Assembly (NCBI GenBank): GCA_964507245.1
Contig: CAZDQC010000039.1
Coordinates: 1-25,870, forward strand
DNA length: 25,870 bases
Source of the DNA: GCA-2731375 sp964507245
GTDB taxonomy: Bacteria; Pseudomonadota; Alphaproteobacteria; GCA-2731375
Direction: 5' to 3'
A program made the translations under genes and the position numbers. Numbering within the stretch: the stretch's first letter is position 1; every line of letters begins with the position of its first letter. The notes beneath the pieces were generated by a model. That model was not told the origin of the DNA and did no database searches. It worked only from the letters and a program-made list of their open reading frames with translations. Below, one piece after another: positions 16,425 to 24,473 of this stretch.

Positions 16425-16712
16425 AACACAGTGAAGTACTCCATCGGCACACGGCACAATTCGTTGGCGATTTTCACTATGCCGCTATCGCCACCGAGCT
16501 AATCATTTTTCAATCGTTACGAAGTGCAATTCCACAATAGAAGGGTCAGAAAAGCCCGGTTAAACCATCGACAACGGTATGTCGCTCAGCGAATTGGTTA
16601 TCGCCAACTACTTCCATTTCAAGGCATTGAGTTACGGGCCTGCCTAGGGCGGGCTTGATCCCCTTTGCATACCGCCTATTTTAATCCTCTGAAATTGGGG
16701 AAGGTTATTGCC
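16425..16712. other. Intergenic stretch before speE, with a GC-rich hairpin
   Basis: No convincing gene on either strand; short frames are broken by stops and match nothing I know. At 16638-16654 GCCTGCC and GGCGGGC form a 7-bp stem with a TAG loop, 58 bases before the speE start. It lacks a T-run, so it is not a standard terminator; it may be a leader hairpin. This stretch could be residual DNA from the tRNA-Gly integration, though no copy of the tRNA 3' end was found in it. Confidence 0.4.
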
Positions 16713-17567
16713 ATGGCGGAAAACTGGTTCCGAGAGACATTGCATCCGGAGTTACAGGCCGGCATCCGCCTGGATCATTTGGTCCATAAGGGCAGGACGG
16801 CCTTTCAGTCGGTTCTTATATTTGACAACGGCCTGCTGGGCCGGGTGCTGGTACTGGACGATGTGATCCAGACAACGGAACGGGACGAGTTCATTTATCA
16901 TGAAATGTTGGCTCACGTGCCCATGCTGTCGTTAGAGCGGCCGGGTGATGTCTTAATCATCGGTGGCGGAGACGGCGGTTGTCTGGAAGAGGTATTGAAA
17001 CACCCGGTGCCACAGGTCACCATGATTGAACTGGACAAAGAAGTGGTGGAGCTATCCCGCAGGCATCTTGGGTCGATCTGTGGTGATGCATTTGACGATC
17101 CCCGTACCGAATTGCGAATTGATGACGGTGCGAAGTTTCTCGCAGAAACCGAGCGCCAATTCGACGTTATCATTATAGATTCTACCGATCCTATTGGGCC
17201 CGGCGCTGTCCTTTTTACTCCGGAGTTTTACGCAAATTGTCGCCGCTGTCTGACGCCGAAAGGCATCCTGATAACTCAGAATGGTGTGCCATTTATTCAG
17301 GGTGAAGAATTGACGTCTACAGCCCACGCGTTCCAGCAGTTATTCGCATATCCAAAATTCTATTTCGCCGCCGTGCCTATGTACATGGGCGGGGCCATGG
17401 CGTTCGGCTGTGCCAGCCAGGAGACGGACGCCAGTTCTGTGCTTGCCGATGTATTAGCTCAGCGAAAAAAGGACCGGCACCTTCGTTTGCGGTATTATAG
17501 TCCTGGAGTTCACCTTGGCGCTTTCGCTATGCCACCTTACGTGCGCGATTTGATAACCCAAAAATAA
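16713..17567 (+). CDS. speE: Spermidine synthase (polyamine aminopropyltransferase)
   Basis: 284-residue aminopropyltransferase that moves the aminopropyl group of decarboxylated SAM to putrescine (or a similar diamine). Visible features are the N-terminal WFRETLHPELQ, FDNGLLGRVLVLDDVIQTTE (37-56), YHEMLAHVP (62-70), the nucleotide-binding loop GGGDGG (84-89), the acidic IELDKEVVELS, and the catalytic region IIDSTDPIGPG (155-164). ATG 16713 is preferred to an upstream in-frame ATG (16665) because GGGGAAGG lies about 9 bases before it and the N-terminus matches the family. The AdoMet decarboxylase partner (speD) is not in the window. Confidence 0.95.
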   Translation: MAENWFRETLHPELQAGIRLDHLVHKGRTAFQSVLIFDNGLLGRVLVLDDVIQTTERDEFIYHEMLAHVPMLSLERPGDVLIIGGGDGGCLEEVLKHPVPQVTMIELDKEVVELSRRHLGSICGDAFDDPRTELRIDDGAKFLAETERQFDVIIIDSTDPIGPGAVLFTPEFYANCRRCLTPKGILITQNGVPFIQGEELTSTAHAFQQLFAYPKFYFAAVPMYMGGAMAFGCASQETDASSVLADVLAQRKKDRHLRLRYYSPGVHLGAFAMPPYVRDLITQK

Positions 17568-17750
17568 TGCCATCGACCCTAGAAATGCAACGTAATTCCC
17601 GACGCCCGCCCTCGACTAGATACATCGATGTACTCAACTGCAAGCAAATTTCTTCCCAGGGTACCTGCGCTAATACGGACGCGAAAGTATCGGCCTCCGC
17701 CATGTTTCTTCTTAATCGGTGCCCTACATCAAAATACTATATGATATCCC

Positions 17751-18491
17751 ATGACTAGGGTTCCATGCTTAGCTTTGTTCACAGATTTCGGTTTGACGGG
17801 ACCATATATGGGGCAGATGCGTGCCGCCCTGCATGAAGCCGCACCGAAAGTTCCTGTGATTGACCTGTTTGCCGATGCACCGGTATTTGATATGCGAGCG
17901 GCTTCGTATCTGCTGGCAGCCTATTCATCGGACATGGGTAAAGGGGCTATTTTTGTCTGCGTTGTGGATCCGGGCGTTGGCGGCGAACGGCCGCCCATGA
18001 TTCTGTGGGCGCAAAATCAAGTTTTTGTCGGACCTGGCAATGGTTTGTTTGAAATCGTGGCCCGCCGCGTCCGCACCTATAAGGCCAGCCGAATAACCTG
18101 GCGCCCGGACCATTTGTCCGCGTCGTTTCACGGCCGAGACCTTTTCGCACCCGTCGCGGGGGCAATGGCGCGGGGCGATACAGTGGATTTGTCGCCTTTG
18201 GGAGACCAGGATTGGCGCCGGCCTGGTTGGCCGGATGACTTGGCCGAGGTGATTTATGTCGACCACTACGGTAATGTCATAACCGGGCTTCGGGCAGCGA
18301 AAATATCTACTAATCAAACCCTTCGAGCCGGCGGCGTTCAATTATCGCGGGCCCAGACCTTTGGAGATGTGTCTGTGGGCGAGGTCTTTTGGTACGAAAA
18401 CGCTAATGGATTAGTGGAAGTGTCAGTTAATCAAGGCAGCGCGGCGGAGGATTTGAACCTCTATCCTGGCAAAAGGATAACTGTAGCCTAG
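17751..18491 (+). CDS. SAM hydroxide adenosyltransferase (DUF62 family)
   Basis: 246-residue member of the family that splits S-adenosylmethionine with hydroxide to adenosine and methionine (related halogenases, SalL and fluorinase, use Cl- or F-). The N-terminal ALFTDFG has the SAM-ribose aspartate D12. The Asp-Arg-His set that marks hydroxide users is complete: D73 and R80 in VVDPGVGGERPP, with the same 7-residue spacing as in characterised enzymes, and H127 in SFHGRDLFAP. VDHYGNVITG lies in the C-terminal domain. ATG 17751 has only a poor ribosome site. It follows speE on the same strand with 183 bases between, in which I see no gene. Both enzymes consume SAM-derived substrates. Confidence 0.9.
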   Translation: MTRVPCLALFTDFGLTGPYMGQMRAALHEAAPKVPVIDLFADAPVFDMRAASYLLAAYSSDMGKGAIFVCVVDPGVGGERPPMILWAQNQVFVGPGNGLFEIVARRVRTYKASRITWRPDHLSASFHGRDLFAPVAGAMARGDTVDLSPLGDQDWRRPGWPDDLAEVIYVDHYGNVITGLRAAKISTNQTLRAGGVQLSRAQTFGDVSVGEVFWYENANGLVEVSVNQGSAAEDLNLYPGKRITVA

Positions 18492-18719
18492 GCGACCGTG
18501 CCAATTTCCGGGATCGTTATAGCATTATTCATGTGAGGCAAGATCAGGTCAGCAATTCTGTAGTTCTGACTCGCCAGTCAAAAACAATTGGCAATATAGG
18601 GTGTATGCAGTTTCCCCACTGTGGTGGCATGTCATCAACTCAGGATCAGATAGTCTTAGTGATCTCGATTATTATGATTGTTATTTGACCGGATGGACGA
18701 TCTTTGGTCTGTTGCAGTT
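18492..18719. other. Intergenic stretch before P1 peptidase
   Basis: No gene is readable on either strand in these 228 bases. Short imperfect repeats such as GTCAG...CTGAC (13-base spacer near 18549-18571) are too weak to assign. It probably contains the peptidase promoter, which I cannot place. Confidence 0.4.
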
Positions 18720-19631
18720 ATGATCAGTCTCGGCCCTAGAAATTTGATTACCGATGTCGACGGTATCACGGTTGGCAATGCCCACGATGAAAGCGCTCGC
18801 AGTGGGGTCACCGTAATCGTTCCTGAAAATGGGGCCACGGCTTCTGGCGAAGTGCGAGGTGCGGCTCCGGGCGCTCGCGAGACGGATTTGCTGGATCCCA
18901 CCTGCATGATTGAAAATATTGATGCCATATGTCTGTCCGGCGGCTCTGTGCATGGCTTGGCATCGGGCGAGGCGGTGGTGTCATGGATGTATGATGAGGA
19001 TCGCGGTTTTTCCCTTGGTGCCTGGCGCCTGCCTATCGTGCCTGCTGCCATCATCAATGATTTGGGCATGGGCGGCACCAAGGAGTGGGGTGCCTCTCCC
19101 AACTACAATGCCTTAGCTCGGGCCGCCTGTGAGAACACAGGCTTGGATTTCACCTTAGGTAATGTCGGAGCCGGGGTGGGTGCCTCGGCGGGCCGCCTAA
19201 AGGCCGGCTTGGGCAGCGCTTCGGTCGTCAATGAGGACGGNNNNNNNNNNNNNNNNNNNNNNNNNNNNNNNNNNNNNNNNNNNNNNNNNNNNNNNNNNNN
19301 NNNNNNNNNNNNNNNNNNNNNNNNNNNNNNNNNNNNNNNNATGATGGCCCACGACGGCATGGCACGGGGCATAAGGCCGATCCACACGCCGTTCGATGGT
19401 GACGTAGTGTTTGCGCTTTCAACGAAACAACATGCCGCTGGAGACCTTGGCCTCTTCAGCCATGGGCAAAATAGTGATATCCACGCTGTAGCGCAGATTG
19501 GTGCTCTGGCCGCGGATTGTTTAACCCGTGCCATCGGGCGGTCTGTTTTTGAGGCCGAACCTCTGGGCGATTATCCCAGCTATCGGCAAAGCCACCCAGA
19601 TGCCTTTGCCGATGATGTAGACCTGGGGTAG
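18720..19631 (+). CDS. P1-family peptidase (DmpA/BapA-like), interrupted by assembly gap
   Basis: DmpA-type Ntn aminopeptidase/esterase. The N-terminal part shows GPRNLITDVDGITVGNAHD, LSGGSVHGLASGEAVV, WRLPIVPAAIINDLG and TLGNVGAGVGASAGRLKAG; after the gap come MAHDGMARGIRPIHTPFDGD, VVFALSTK and a C-terminal AVGR-like helix. Self-processing P1 peptidases cut before a Ser/Thr nucleophile that lies in the block just before the conserved AHDGxARxIRP, that is, inside the 100 unknown bases. The active site therefore cannot be checked. The reading frame is the same on both sides, so the true gap may be near that size or a multiple of three different. ATG 18720 is chosen for fit to relatives; ATG 18693 and TTG 18678 are alternatives, and none has a strong ribosome site. 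The substrate-binding protein gene starts 52 bases downstream. Confidence 0.85.
   Translation: MISLGPRNLITDVDGITVGNAHDESARSGVTVIVPENGATASGEVRGAAPGARETDLLDPTCMIENIDAICLSGGSVHGLASGEAVVSWMYDEDRGFSLGAWRLPIVPAAIINDLGMGGTKEWGASPNYNALARAACENTGLDFTLGNVGAGVGASAGRLKAGLGSASVVNEDXXXXXXXXXXXXXXXXXXXXXXXXXXXXXXXXXXMMAHDGMARGIRPIHTPFDGDVVFALSTKQHAAGDLGLFSHGQNSDIHAVAQIGALAADCLTRAIGRSVFEAEPLGDYPSYRQSHPDAFADDVDLG
19241..19340. other. Assembly gap (100 N)
   Basis: Exactly 100 unknown bases inside the peptidase gene, the conventional placeholder for a scaffold join of unknown length. Flanking coding sequence belongs to the same protein family on both sides, so the join is likely correct in order and orientation. 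Confidence 0.98.
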
Positions 19632-19683
19632 GGTTACCACCTAAGGTTTGCAAATTAACGATATTTTCACAGGAAGGACGACA

Positions 19684-21171
19684 ATGACTATAGCTAAGAA
19701 ACTCGGCTACACACTGGCTATTGCTGCTGTATCTTCGCTCCCGTTCGGCGCACAGGCCATGAAAAATTCGATTAAGATTGCCATGACGTTAGAGCCGCCG
19801 GGCCTAGATCCACGCGCCAATGCTGCTGCAGCCATTGGCCAGATTGCGCTTTACAATATCTACGAGAATTTGGTGCATATTAACCAGGATGCTACGTTCA
19901 GCCCCATGCTGGCAAAAAGCTGGACTGTCTCGGACGATGGCTTGGTCTATACCTTTAATCTGCTGAAAGGCGTAAAATTTCATGACGGTTCGGATTTCAC
20001 TTCAACTGATGTGAAGTACACTTTTGAATCTAATGCGGCCAAGAACAGTAAGAACAAGCGAAAAAAACGCTTCGTTAACATGGCAAAAATCGAAACGCCG
20101 GGTGATCACACTGTGCGCGTTACTCTCAAGGCAGCACGGCCGATGTTTCTGTTCCAGATGGGTGAAAGCACGGCGGTCATTGTCGACCAAAAATCCGCCG
20201 CCACCAATGCCACTAAACCTATTGGCACAGGACCGTTCAAGTTTGTCTCTTGGGTCAAGGGCGATAGTGTGGTCATGGAAAAGAATTCAAATTATCGCGA
20301 CGCTGCATCAGTGAAATTGCAAAAGGTCAAATTTCGTTTCATTAATGACCAGGCAGCACAGATCGCAGCCATGATGTCCGGCGATCTGGACCTGATCCCC
20401 TTCTCTCGCGCAGCGGAAAGTCTTGGACCTTTGAAAGCCAATCCAAAATTTGCCGTGACCTTCGGCACCACCGAAGGCGAGACTATTTTGTCCACTAACA
20501 ACAAGCATCCTGCTCTGTCCAAATTAAAGGTGCGGCAGGCTATCGCACACGCTATCGACCGGAAGGAAATTATCGATGGCGCCATGTTCGGTGCGGGTAC
20601 GCCCATCGGAAGCCATTTCGCGCCGCACAATCCGGACTACCTGGACCTGACAGGTACTTATCCCCTGGATCGCAAGAAATCCAAAATGCTGTTAAAGGAA
20701 GCCGGATATCCAAATGGCCTCGCACTGTCACTAAAGCTGCCGCCCACGGGATATGCCCGCGACGGCGGACAGATCGTTGCACAACAATTGAACAAGGCCG
20801 GCTTCAAGATCACCATCGAGAACGTGGAATGGCCGGTCTGGTTGAAACAGGTCTACAAGCAAAAGACTTATGACCTATCCATTGTCTCTCATGTGGAACC
20901 AATGGATATAGGCATATATGCCCGACCTGGATATTACTTCCAGTATGACAACAAGGAATTTCAGGACATCATGTCAAAGGCTGATGGTGCCCGGGATCCG
21001 GCCATGCGTTCAAAATATTTGAAAATGGCGCAGAAGAAATTGGCCGGGGATGCAGTTAACGGCTATCTGTTCCAACTGGCTAAGACAACGGTACGGAATA
21101 AGAATTTGATGGGTGTTTGGACATCCTCGCCAATGTTTGTCAACGATATGCGTTCGGTATATTGGAAATAG
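19684..21171 (+). CDS. ABC transporter substrate-binding protein, family 5
   Basis: 495-residue periplasmic solute-binding protein of the DppA/OppA type. ATG 19684 has AGGAAGG about 7 bases upstream. Residues 1-25 are a Sec signal peptide ending FGAQA. Typical blocks follow: LEPPGLDPRANAAAAIGQ, NIYENLVHI, FSPMLAKSW, GLVYTFNLLKGVKFHDG, KPIGTGPFKFVSW, FINDQAAQIAAMMSGDLDL and RQAIAHAIDRKEIIDGA. The ligand is probably a peptide or another small amide, in keeping with the peptidase gene 52 bases upstream, but this family also binds other solutes. No permease or ATPase gene is in the window, and a strong terminator follows at once, so the rest of the transporter must be encoded elsewhere. Confidence 0.95.
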   Translation: MTIAKKLGYTLAIAAVSSLPFGAQAMKNSIKIAMTLEPPGLDPRANAAAAIGQIALYNIYENLVHINQDATFSPMLAKSWTVSDDGLVYTFNLLKGVKFHDGSDFTSTDVKYTFESNAAKNSKNKRKKRFVNMAKIETPGDHTVRVTLKAARPMFLFQMGESTAVIVDQKSAATNATKPIGTGPFKFVSWVKGDSVVMEKNSNYRDAASVKLQKVKFRFINDQAAQIAAMMSGDLDLIPFSRAAESLGPLKANPKFAVTFGTTEGETILSTNNKHPALSKLKVRQAIAHAIDRKEIIDGAMFGAGTPIGSHFAPHNPDYLDLTGTYPLDRKKSKMLLKEAGYPNGLALSLKLPPTGYARDGGQIVAQQLNKAGFKITIENVEWPVWLKQVYKQKTYDLSIVSHVEPMDIGIYARPGYYFQYDNKEFQDIMSKADGARDPAMRSKYLKMAQKKLAGDAVNGYLFQLAKTTVRNKNLMGVWTSSPMFVNDMRSVYWK

Positions 21172-21180
21172 GCTTGGCCT

Positions 21181-21240
21181 AAGCAAAAAACACTACTGGC
21201 GGCGGACCTATGGAACCGCCGCCATTTTTTTGCTTTTTTT
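21181..21240. terminator. Strong rho-independent terminator, probably bidirectional
   Basis: GGCGGCGG (21198-21205) pairs with CCGCCGCC (21216-21223) around a 10-base loop, extended outward by AAGCAAAAAA (21181-21190) against TTTTTTGCTT, and followed by T-runs to 21240. The A-run on the left gives a U-tract on the other strand. It lies 9 bases after the binding-protein stop and 40 bases beyond the 3' end of the convergent VOC gene. Confidence 0.9.
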
Positions 21241-21280
21241 CAAGGGGATAATTTGCCGCCAATTTGAAGCCGCAAAGGCG

Positions 21281-22159
21281 TTAAGCGCTATTAGGCGTAG
21301 TCCAGGGGCGAGAGTCGTGGCCAGGTACGTAGGCAAAGTTCGTTTGCCCTGGGTTGCGGTTGATCAGGGGCCGAACATAGAGCGGATGTGTCATGGAACG
21401 GATTTCATGCTCAATAGAAAATAGTCTTTTTCCGCTGTCTGGATCGACGATGTCCTGAAAGCGGTATTGGTGTTGGTTGCTTTCCTCGGTGATCAAGCCA
21501 CGCTTGACTAATCCGCAGTAGGGACCCGAGAAATTCCCAACATAAAGTTGCAAATGGTGGCCATCGTATTTTGTTGACCGCCCTGCGATTTCGCGAAAAA
21601 TCAGGGTCTGGTGATGGCCCACAGTGACATGGGATGCTGGCGCCTTTTCAAATTGCCTTAGCCGAGCCGGCGCGCCCAATATTTCCGTGTAAAACCGGGC
21701 TATGCCTTTGGTACTGTTCACCGGTACGTCGAACATAACATAGGCCATGCCCAGGGTGGTCGGTCCGTACTTGCTATTGGCCTGATAGCAACGGATCCTG
21801 TTGCCCCATGGGCAGACGACATCGATAAAGCCCCGACCCCGCGAGACAGCTAACTTGGTTTTTTTTAGATCCGCAGCAACACGTTCCAAGCTGCGGCGTA
21901 GGGCTTTTAGATCAGGGACCACCAAGCCGACCCGGCCGCGCAGAATCTGTGCCCTGCCCGTCGGCAGGTGGAACTGGCTTCGGCCCACATTGACCCACAT
22001 ATTGTCCACACCGGTCATCAGGTAGGGATCCCGCGTTAGGCCTAAGCCCTTAATATAGAATAAGGTCGCGAGACGTTGGTCTGGTACCCGAATATTGACA
22101 TGTTCGAGTGCTACTACATTGCCCAGATCCTCGGTCGTTCGGTCAAATTTTGTTCTCAT
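21281..22159 (-). CDS. Two-unit VOC-superfamily protein (extradiol-dioxygenase-like fold)
   Basis: 292 residues with two consecutive glyoxalase-type units: first unit VALEHVNIRVPDQRLATLFY (from residue about 16) to the GFIDVVCPWGNRIRCYQ strand, second unit MAYVMFDVPVN, then ARFYTEILGAPARLR and HHLQLYVGNF to SIEHEIRS. This resembles two-domain extradiol dioxygenases, but the metal set looks incomplete. Unit two has Y/M where the first His is expected, keeping only the middle His (GHHLQLY) and the last Glu (IEHEI); unit one keeps LEHVN but lacks the final Glu. Ring-cleavage activity is therefore doubtful; a lyase, binding or degenerate role is possible. ATG 22159 has GAGAG upstream. The nitroreductase gene ends 32 bases upstream, so both are probably one transcript. 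Confidence 0.82.
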   Translation of the reverse strand: MRTKFDRTTEDLGNVVALEHVNIRVPDQRLATLFYIKGLGLTRDPYLMTGVDNMWVNVGRSQFHLPTGRAQILRGRVGLVVPDLKALRRSLERVAADLKKTKLAVSRGRGFIDVVCPWGNRIRCYQANSKYGPTTLGMAYVMFDVPVNSTKGIARFYTEILGAPARLRQFEKAPASHVTVGHHQTLIFREIAGRSTKYDGHHLQLYVGNFSGPYCGLVKRGLITEESNQHQYRFQDIVDPDSGKRLFSIEHEIRSMTHPLYVRPLINRNPGQTNFAYVPGHDSRPWTTPNSA

Positions 22160-22191
22160 GGGTCAGCTCTCTATAAGAGATCCAATTGATA

Positions 22192-22836
22192 TTATTTCCA
22201 TGGTGGCGGGCAATTCCATTTATCCCAGTATGTGGTCTCGGCGGTCGGTAGGCGGCTGGTGGGTCCAAAATTTCCCCGAGGATAGCCCAGGGGGATGCAG
22301 CAATGGAACACCATATCATCTGGTACGCTAAACATGGAGTTGACCCGCGTCATGATTTCTGGATGCAATGTGGTCAATACGCTGCCTATGCCCATGGCGC
22401 GCGCCGCCAACAACAGGTTCTGTACGCCAGGGAATGTAGAGGATGCTGCCGCTCCCGATGCCTTCGAATAAACCAAAATCACGAGTGGGGCATTGACCAT
22501 CTCGTCCGCCAGCAGAGCTGGTAGGCGATAAACTGAACCCTCAGGTATATCTTCTTTGCCTTTCCAGCCATAGGCGTCACGGCGTTTGGCCCACCAAGCC
22601 TCGAAATACAACTTACCGAATTCCGCTATGGCGGCCCTATTCCGGATGACAAGAAATCGCGCCGGTTGTTCGTTGCCACCGTTCGGGGCCTTGGACGCCG
22701 CATCGAGAATAATTTTAATAGTTTCGTTGGAGATAGGACGATTTGAATCCAGTCGGCGGATTGCTCGCTGAGTGAACAATGCCTCGCCAATAGGCATTTT
22801 CAGTTCTTCGGGCGGGTCGAGGCGAACCATGTCCAT
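22192..22836 (-). CDS. Nitroreductase-family FMN oxidoreductase
   Basis: 214-residue member of the NfsB/FMN-dependent nitroreductase fold. The flavin-binding start FTQRAIRRLD (residues 21-30) corresponds to the usual RRSxR motif, followed by SNETIKIILDAASKAPNGGNEQPARF (36-61), where the N-G-N-x-Q-P block contacts FMN. The PGVQNLLLAARAMGIGSVLTT helix comes near residue 136, and the C-terminal PLGYPRGNFGP is seen. Such enzymes reduce nitro groups, quinones, enones or dehalogenate with NAD(P)H; the natural substrate is unknown. ATG 22836 has AAAGGA about 9 bases upstream. It is the first gene of a pair with the two-unit VOC protein. Confidence 0.92.
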   Translation of the reverse strand: MDMVRLDPPEELKMPIGEALFTQRAIRRLDSNRPISNETIKIILDAASKAPNGGNEQPARFLVIRNRAAIAEFGKLYFEAWWAKRRDAYGWKGKEDIPEGSVYRLPALLADEMVNAPLVILVYSKASGAAASSTFPGVQNLLLAARAMGIGSVLTTLHPEIMTRVNSMFSVPDDMVFHCCIPLGYPRGNFGPTSRLPTAETTYWDKWNCPPPWK

Positions 22837-22892
22837 GAGGCTTTTCCTTTGGCTATACGTGGGGCGTCAATTTTCCGCTGAATGATGCTGAC

Positions 22893-22918
22893 CTGCAAGC
22901 ATGACGTTTTTCTTGCAG
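22893..22918. promoter_or_regulatory. Inverted repeat upstream of nitroreductase operon, possible operator
   Basis: CTGCAAG (22893-22899) and CTTGCAG (22912-22918) form perfect 7-base arms 12 bases apart, centred about 70 bases before the nitroreductase start codon. The position suits a regulator site, but no regulator gene is in the window; a chance repeat cannot be excluded. Confidence 0.35.
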
Positions 22919-22929
22919 TCTGTGAACAT

Positions 22930-23094
22930 GGAAGTCACCCGACATGATTGCTGCAGGCTTTCCTGAAATGTCTCAGGCGTGACCAAGTTCCTGTACCTTG
23001 GGCAGATTGATAACGCAGTCGACAAGCCCGTCGGAACCCTGGCAGGCATATCTATGCCGTGGTGGAGACTGACAAGTGGAGAATTACCCTTTAA
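22930..23094 (+). pseudogene. Possible 3' fragment of an unknown gene
   Basis: Between the nitroreductase and the flavin monooxygenase, the plus strand reads protein-like pieces in two frames: GVTKFLYLGQIDNAVDKPVG (about 22976-23035), and after a one-base shift GRHIYAVVETDKWRITL up to TAA 23092. Together they look like the end of one protein whose upstream part is gone. I do not recognise the family. It overlaps the convergent monooxygenase gene's last bases. The rest of the 247-base gap shows no gene. Confidence 0.3.
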
Positions 23095-24325
23095 TCACTG
23101 GCCTCTTTCCCAGTTTTGGCGTTGCATGTGGTGCGAAAGCGGGTTTGGCGCCTCCGCCTTGTTTCAAGGCGGAGGCAGCTTTTTTATTGGTCATAATTTT
23201 GTCCATGATCGCTGCACGGGCCCGGTCAAACGATTCCCTGTTTTCCACCACAAATTGTCGAGATTCTCGGTAGGCGTCTAGCATGCCGTTGATTTCCGGG
23301 ACAACGTAACGGGCCACCATGTCCCAGCTGCGGTTTGTATTTTCTCTATTTGCCCAGTCATGCACAAAGCCGATGACGGTACCGAAACCGCCAGTCAACT
23401 CGATCAACTCGCGAATTTTAGAAATCAGGTCGTCAGGTGTGCCTATCACCGCGCTAGCGCCATCCGAGAAGGCCATTTCATCGACCCCTTGATCCGGATC
23501 AGTGAAGGGCTCCACCCCTACCTGCATCAGGGTGCCTGCCGTATATTCGTTCCGCCAGCGGTACAATCCATCCCTTGCCTCTTTGCGGGCCTGTTCCCTG
23601 GTTTCAGCGATATGCCAGAACATGACGACACGCCAGTCACGGCGGTTCACAATATTGCCGTGCTCTTTAGCAGCATCCTCAGCGAAGCTCCATTGCGTGG
23701 GTAAGGCTTGCAATCCAGCCTTCGACATGGAGCCAATAGATAGGACCCCCGTGCCATGTTTGCCCGCCAAAGTCATGCCCGATGGGCTGATCATGGACGC
23801 AACGGCGAACGGCAGATTTTCCTGTAGGGGCAGCAATTGCAGTTTGGCCTCACGCAGAGTGAACCAATCGCTGTCGTAATTGAAGCGTTCGTCGCCACGC
23901 AGTAACTTGCGAATAACGCCAATTGCCTCGTCTTGCCGGTCCCTTAGGGTCATGGGGTCCATGCCCAGGGTGTAGGCGTCAGATGCTAAGGCGCCGGGGC
24001 CAGAACCAAAAATCGCACGGCCGTTGGTCATATGGTCCAGTTGTACCATTGATTGCGCTACTAGAAAGGGATGATGATAAGGCAGTGAGACAACGCCGGT
24101 CCCCAGCTTGATTCGTGCCGTATTTTCACCGGCTGCAGCCAGAAACATCTCCGGCGAGGCTATGATCTCCCAGCCCGTGGAATGATGTTCTCCGCACCAA
24201 AATTCATCAAACCCTAGCCGATCTAAGTGGGAAACAAACTCCAGATCCGAACGGAATTGCAGAGTAGGGTTCTCACCAATGGGGTGATGGGGTGCCAGGA
24301 AGGCGCCAAATTCCATACGGCTCAT
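23084..24325 (-). CDS. LLM-class flavin-dependent monooxygenase (LimB-like)
   Basis: 413-residue luciferase-like TIM-barrel monooxygenase using reduced flavin supplied by a partner reductase. The sequence matches the limonene 1,2-monooxygenase branch: MEFGAFLAPHHPIGENPTLQ, then FDEFWCGEHHSTGWEIIASPE, IKLGTGVVSLPYHHPF, GRAIFGSGPGALASDA and VIGTPDDLISKIRELIE. The C-terminal extension (about residues 365-413) is basic and alanine-rich. ATG 24325 follows AGAGGAA by 8 bases. The real substrate could be a terpene, alkane or other hydrophobic molecule. It diverges from the flavoprotein dehydrogenase, sharing a 148-base intergenic region. No flavin reductase gene is visible, although the nearby nitroreductase could supply reduced flavin (inference). 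Confidence 0.92.
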   Translation of the reverse strand: MSRMEFGAFLAPHHPIGENPTLQFRSDLEFVSHLDRLGFDEFWCGEHHSTGWEIIASPEMFLAAAGENTARIKLGTGVVSLPYHHPFLVAQSMVQLDHMTNGRAIFGSGPGALASDAYTLGMDPMTLRDRQDEAIGVIRKLLRGDERFNYDSDWFTLREAKLQLLPLQENLPFAVASMISPSGMTLAGKHGTGVLSIGSMSKAGLQALPTQWSFAEDAAKEHGNIVNRRDWRVVMFWHIAETREQARKEARDGLYRWRNEYTAGTLMQVGVEPFTDPDQGVDEMAFSDGASAVIGTPDDLISKIRELIELTGGFGTVIGFVHDWANRENTNRSWDMVARYVVPEINGMLDAYRESRQFVVENRESFDRARAAIMDKIMTNKKAASALKQGGGAKPAFAPHATPKLGKRPVIKG

Positions 24326-24473
24326 GCGGAGTTCCTCTGTACTTGATTATGTGCGCTTATGTAACATTCCTTTATATGGAGGCCAAGCCGCATACGCCTT
24401 TCATTGGTCAGGTTACTCCCCCATAATGCCACCAAAATAGCCGAGGAAACCGCAGGTACGGGAGTTTGATTGC

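Noticed and set aside
16145..16457. Reverse-strand open frames across the VOC gene tail.
   Set aside because: They are antisense to a gene with clear family motifs and show no protein features of their own.
17568..17750. Minus-strand frame from ATG near 17702 with FASVLAQVPWEEI, vaguely like the start of ThiH-type radical SAM proteins, and a plus-strand frame starting at the speE stop.
   Set aside because: The resemblance covers under 45 residues, needs a frame change, and runs into speE. The plus frame has no ribosome site or family features. Too weak to call.
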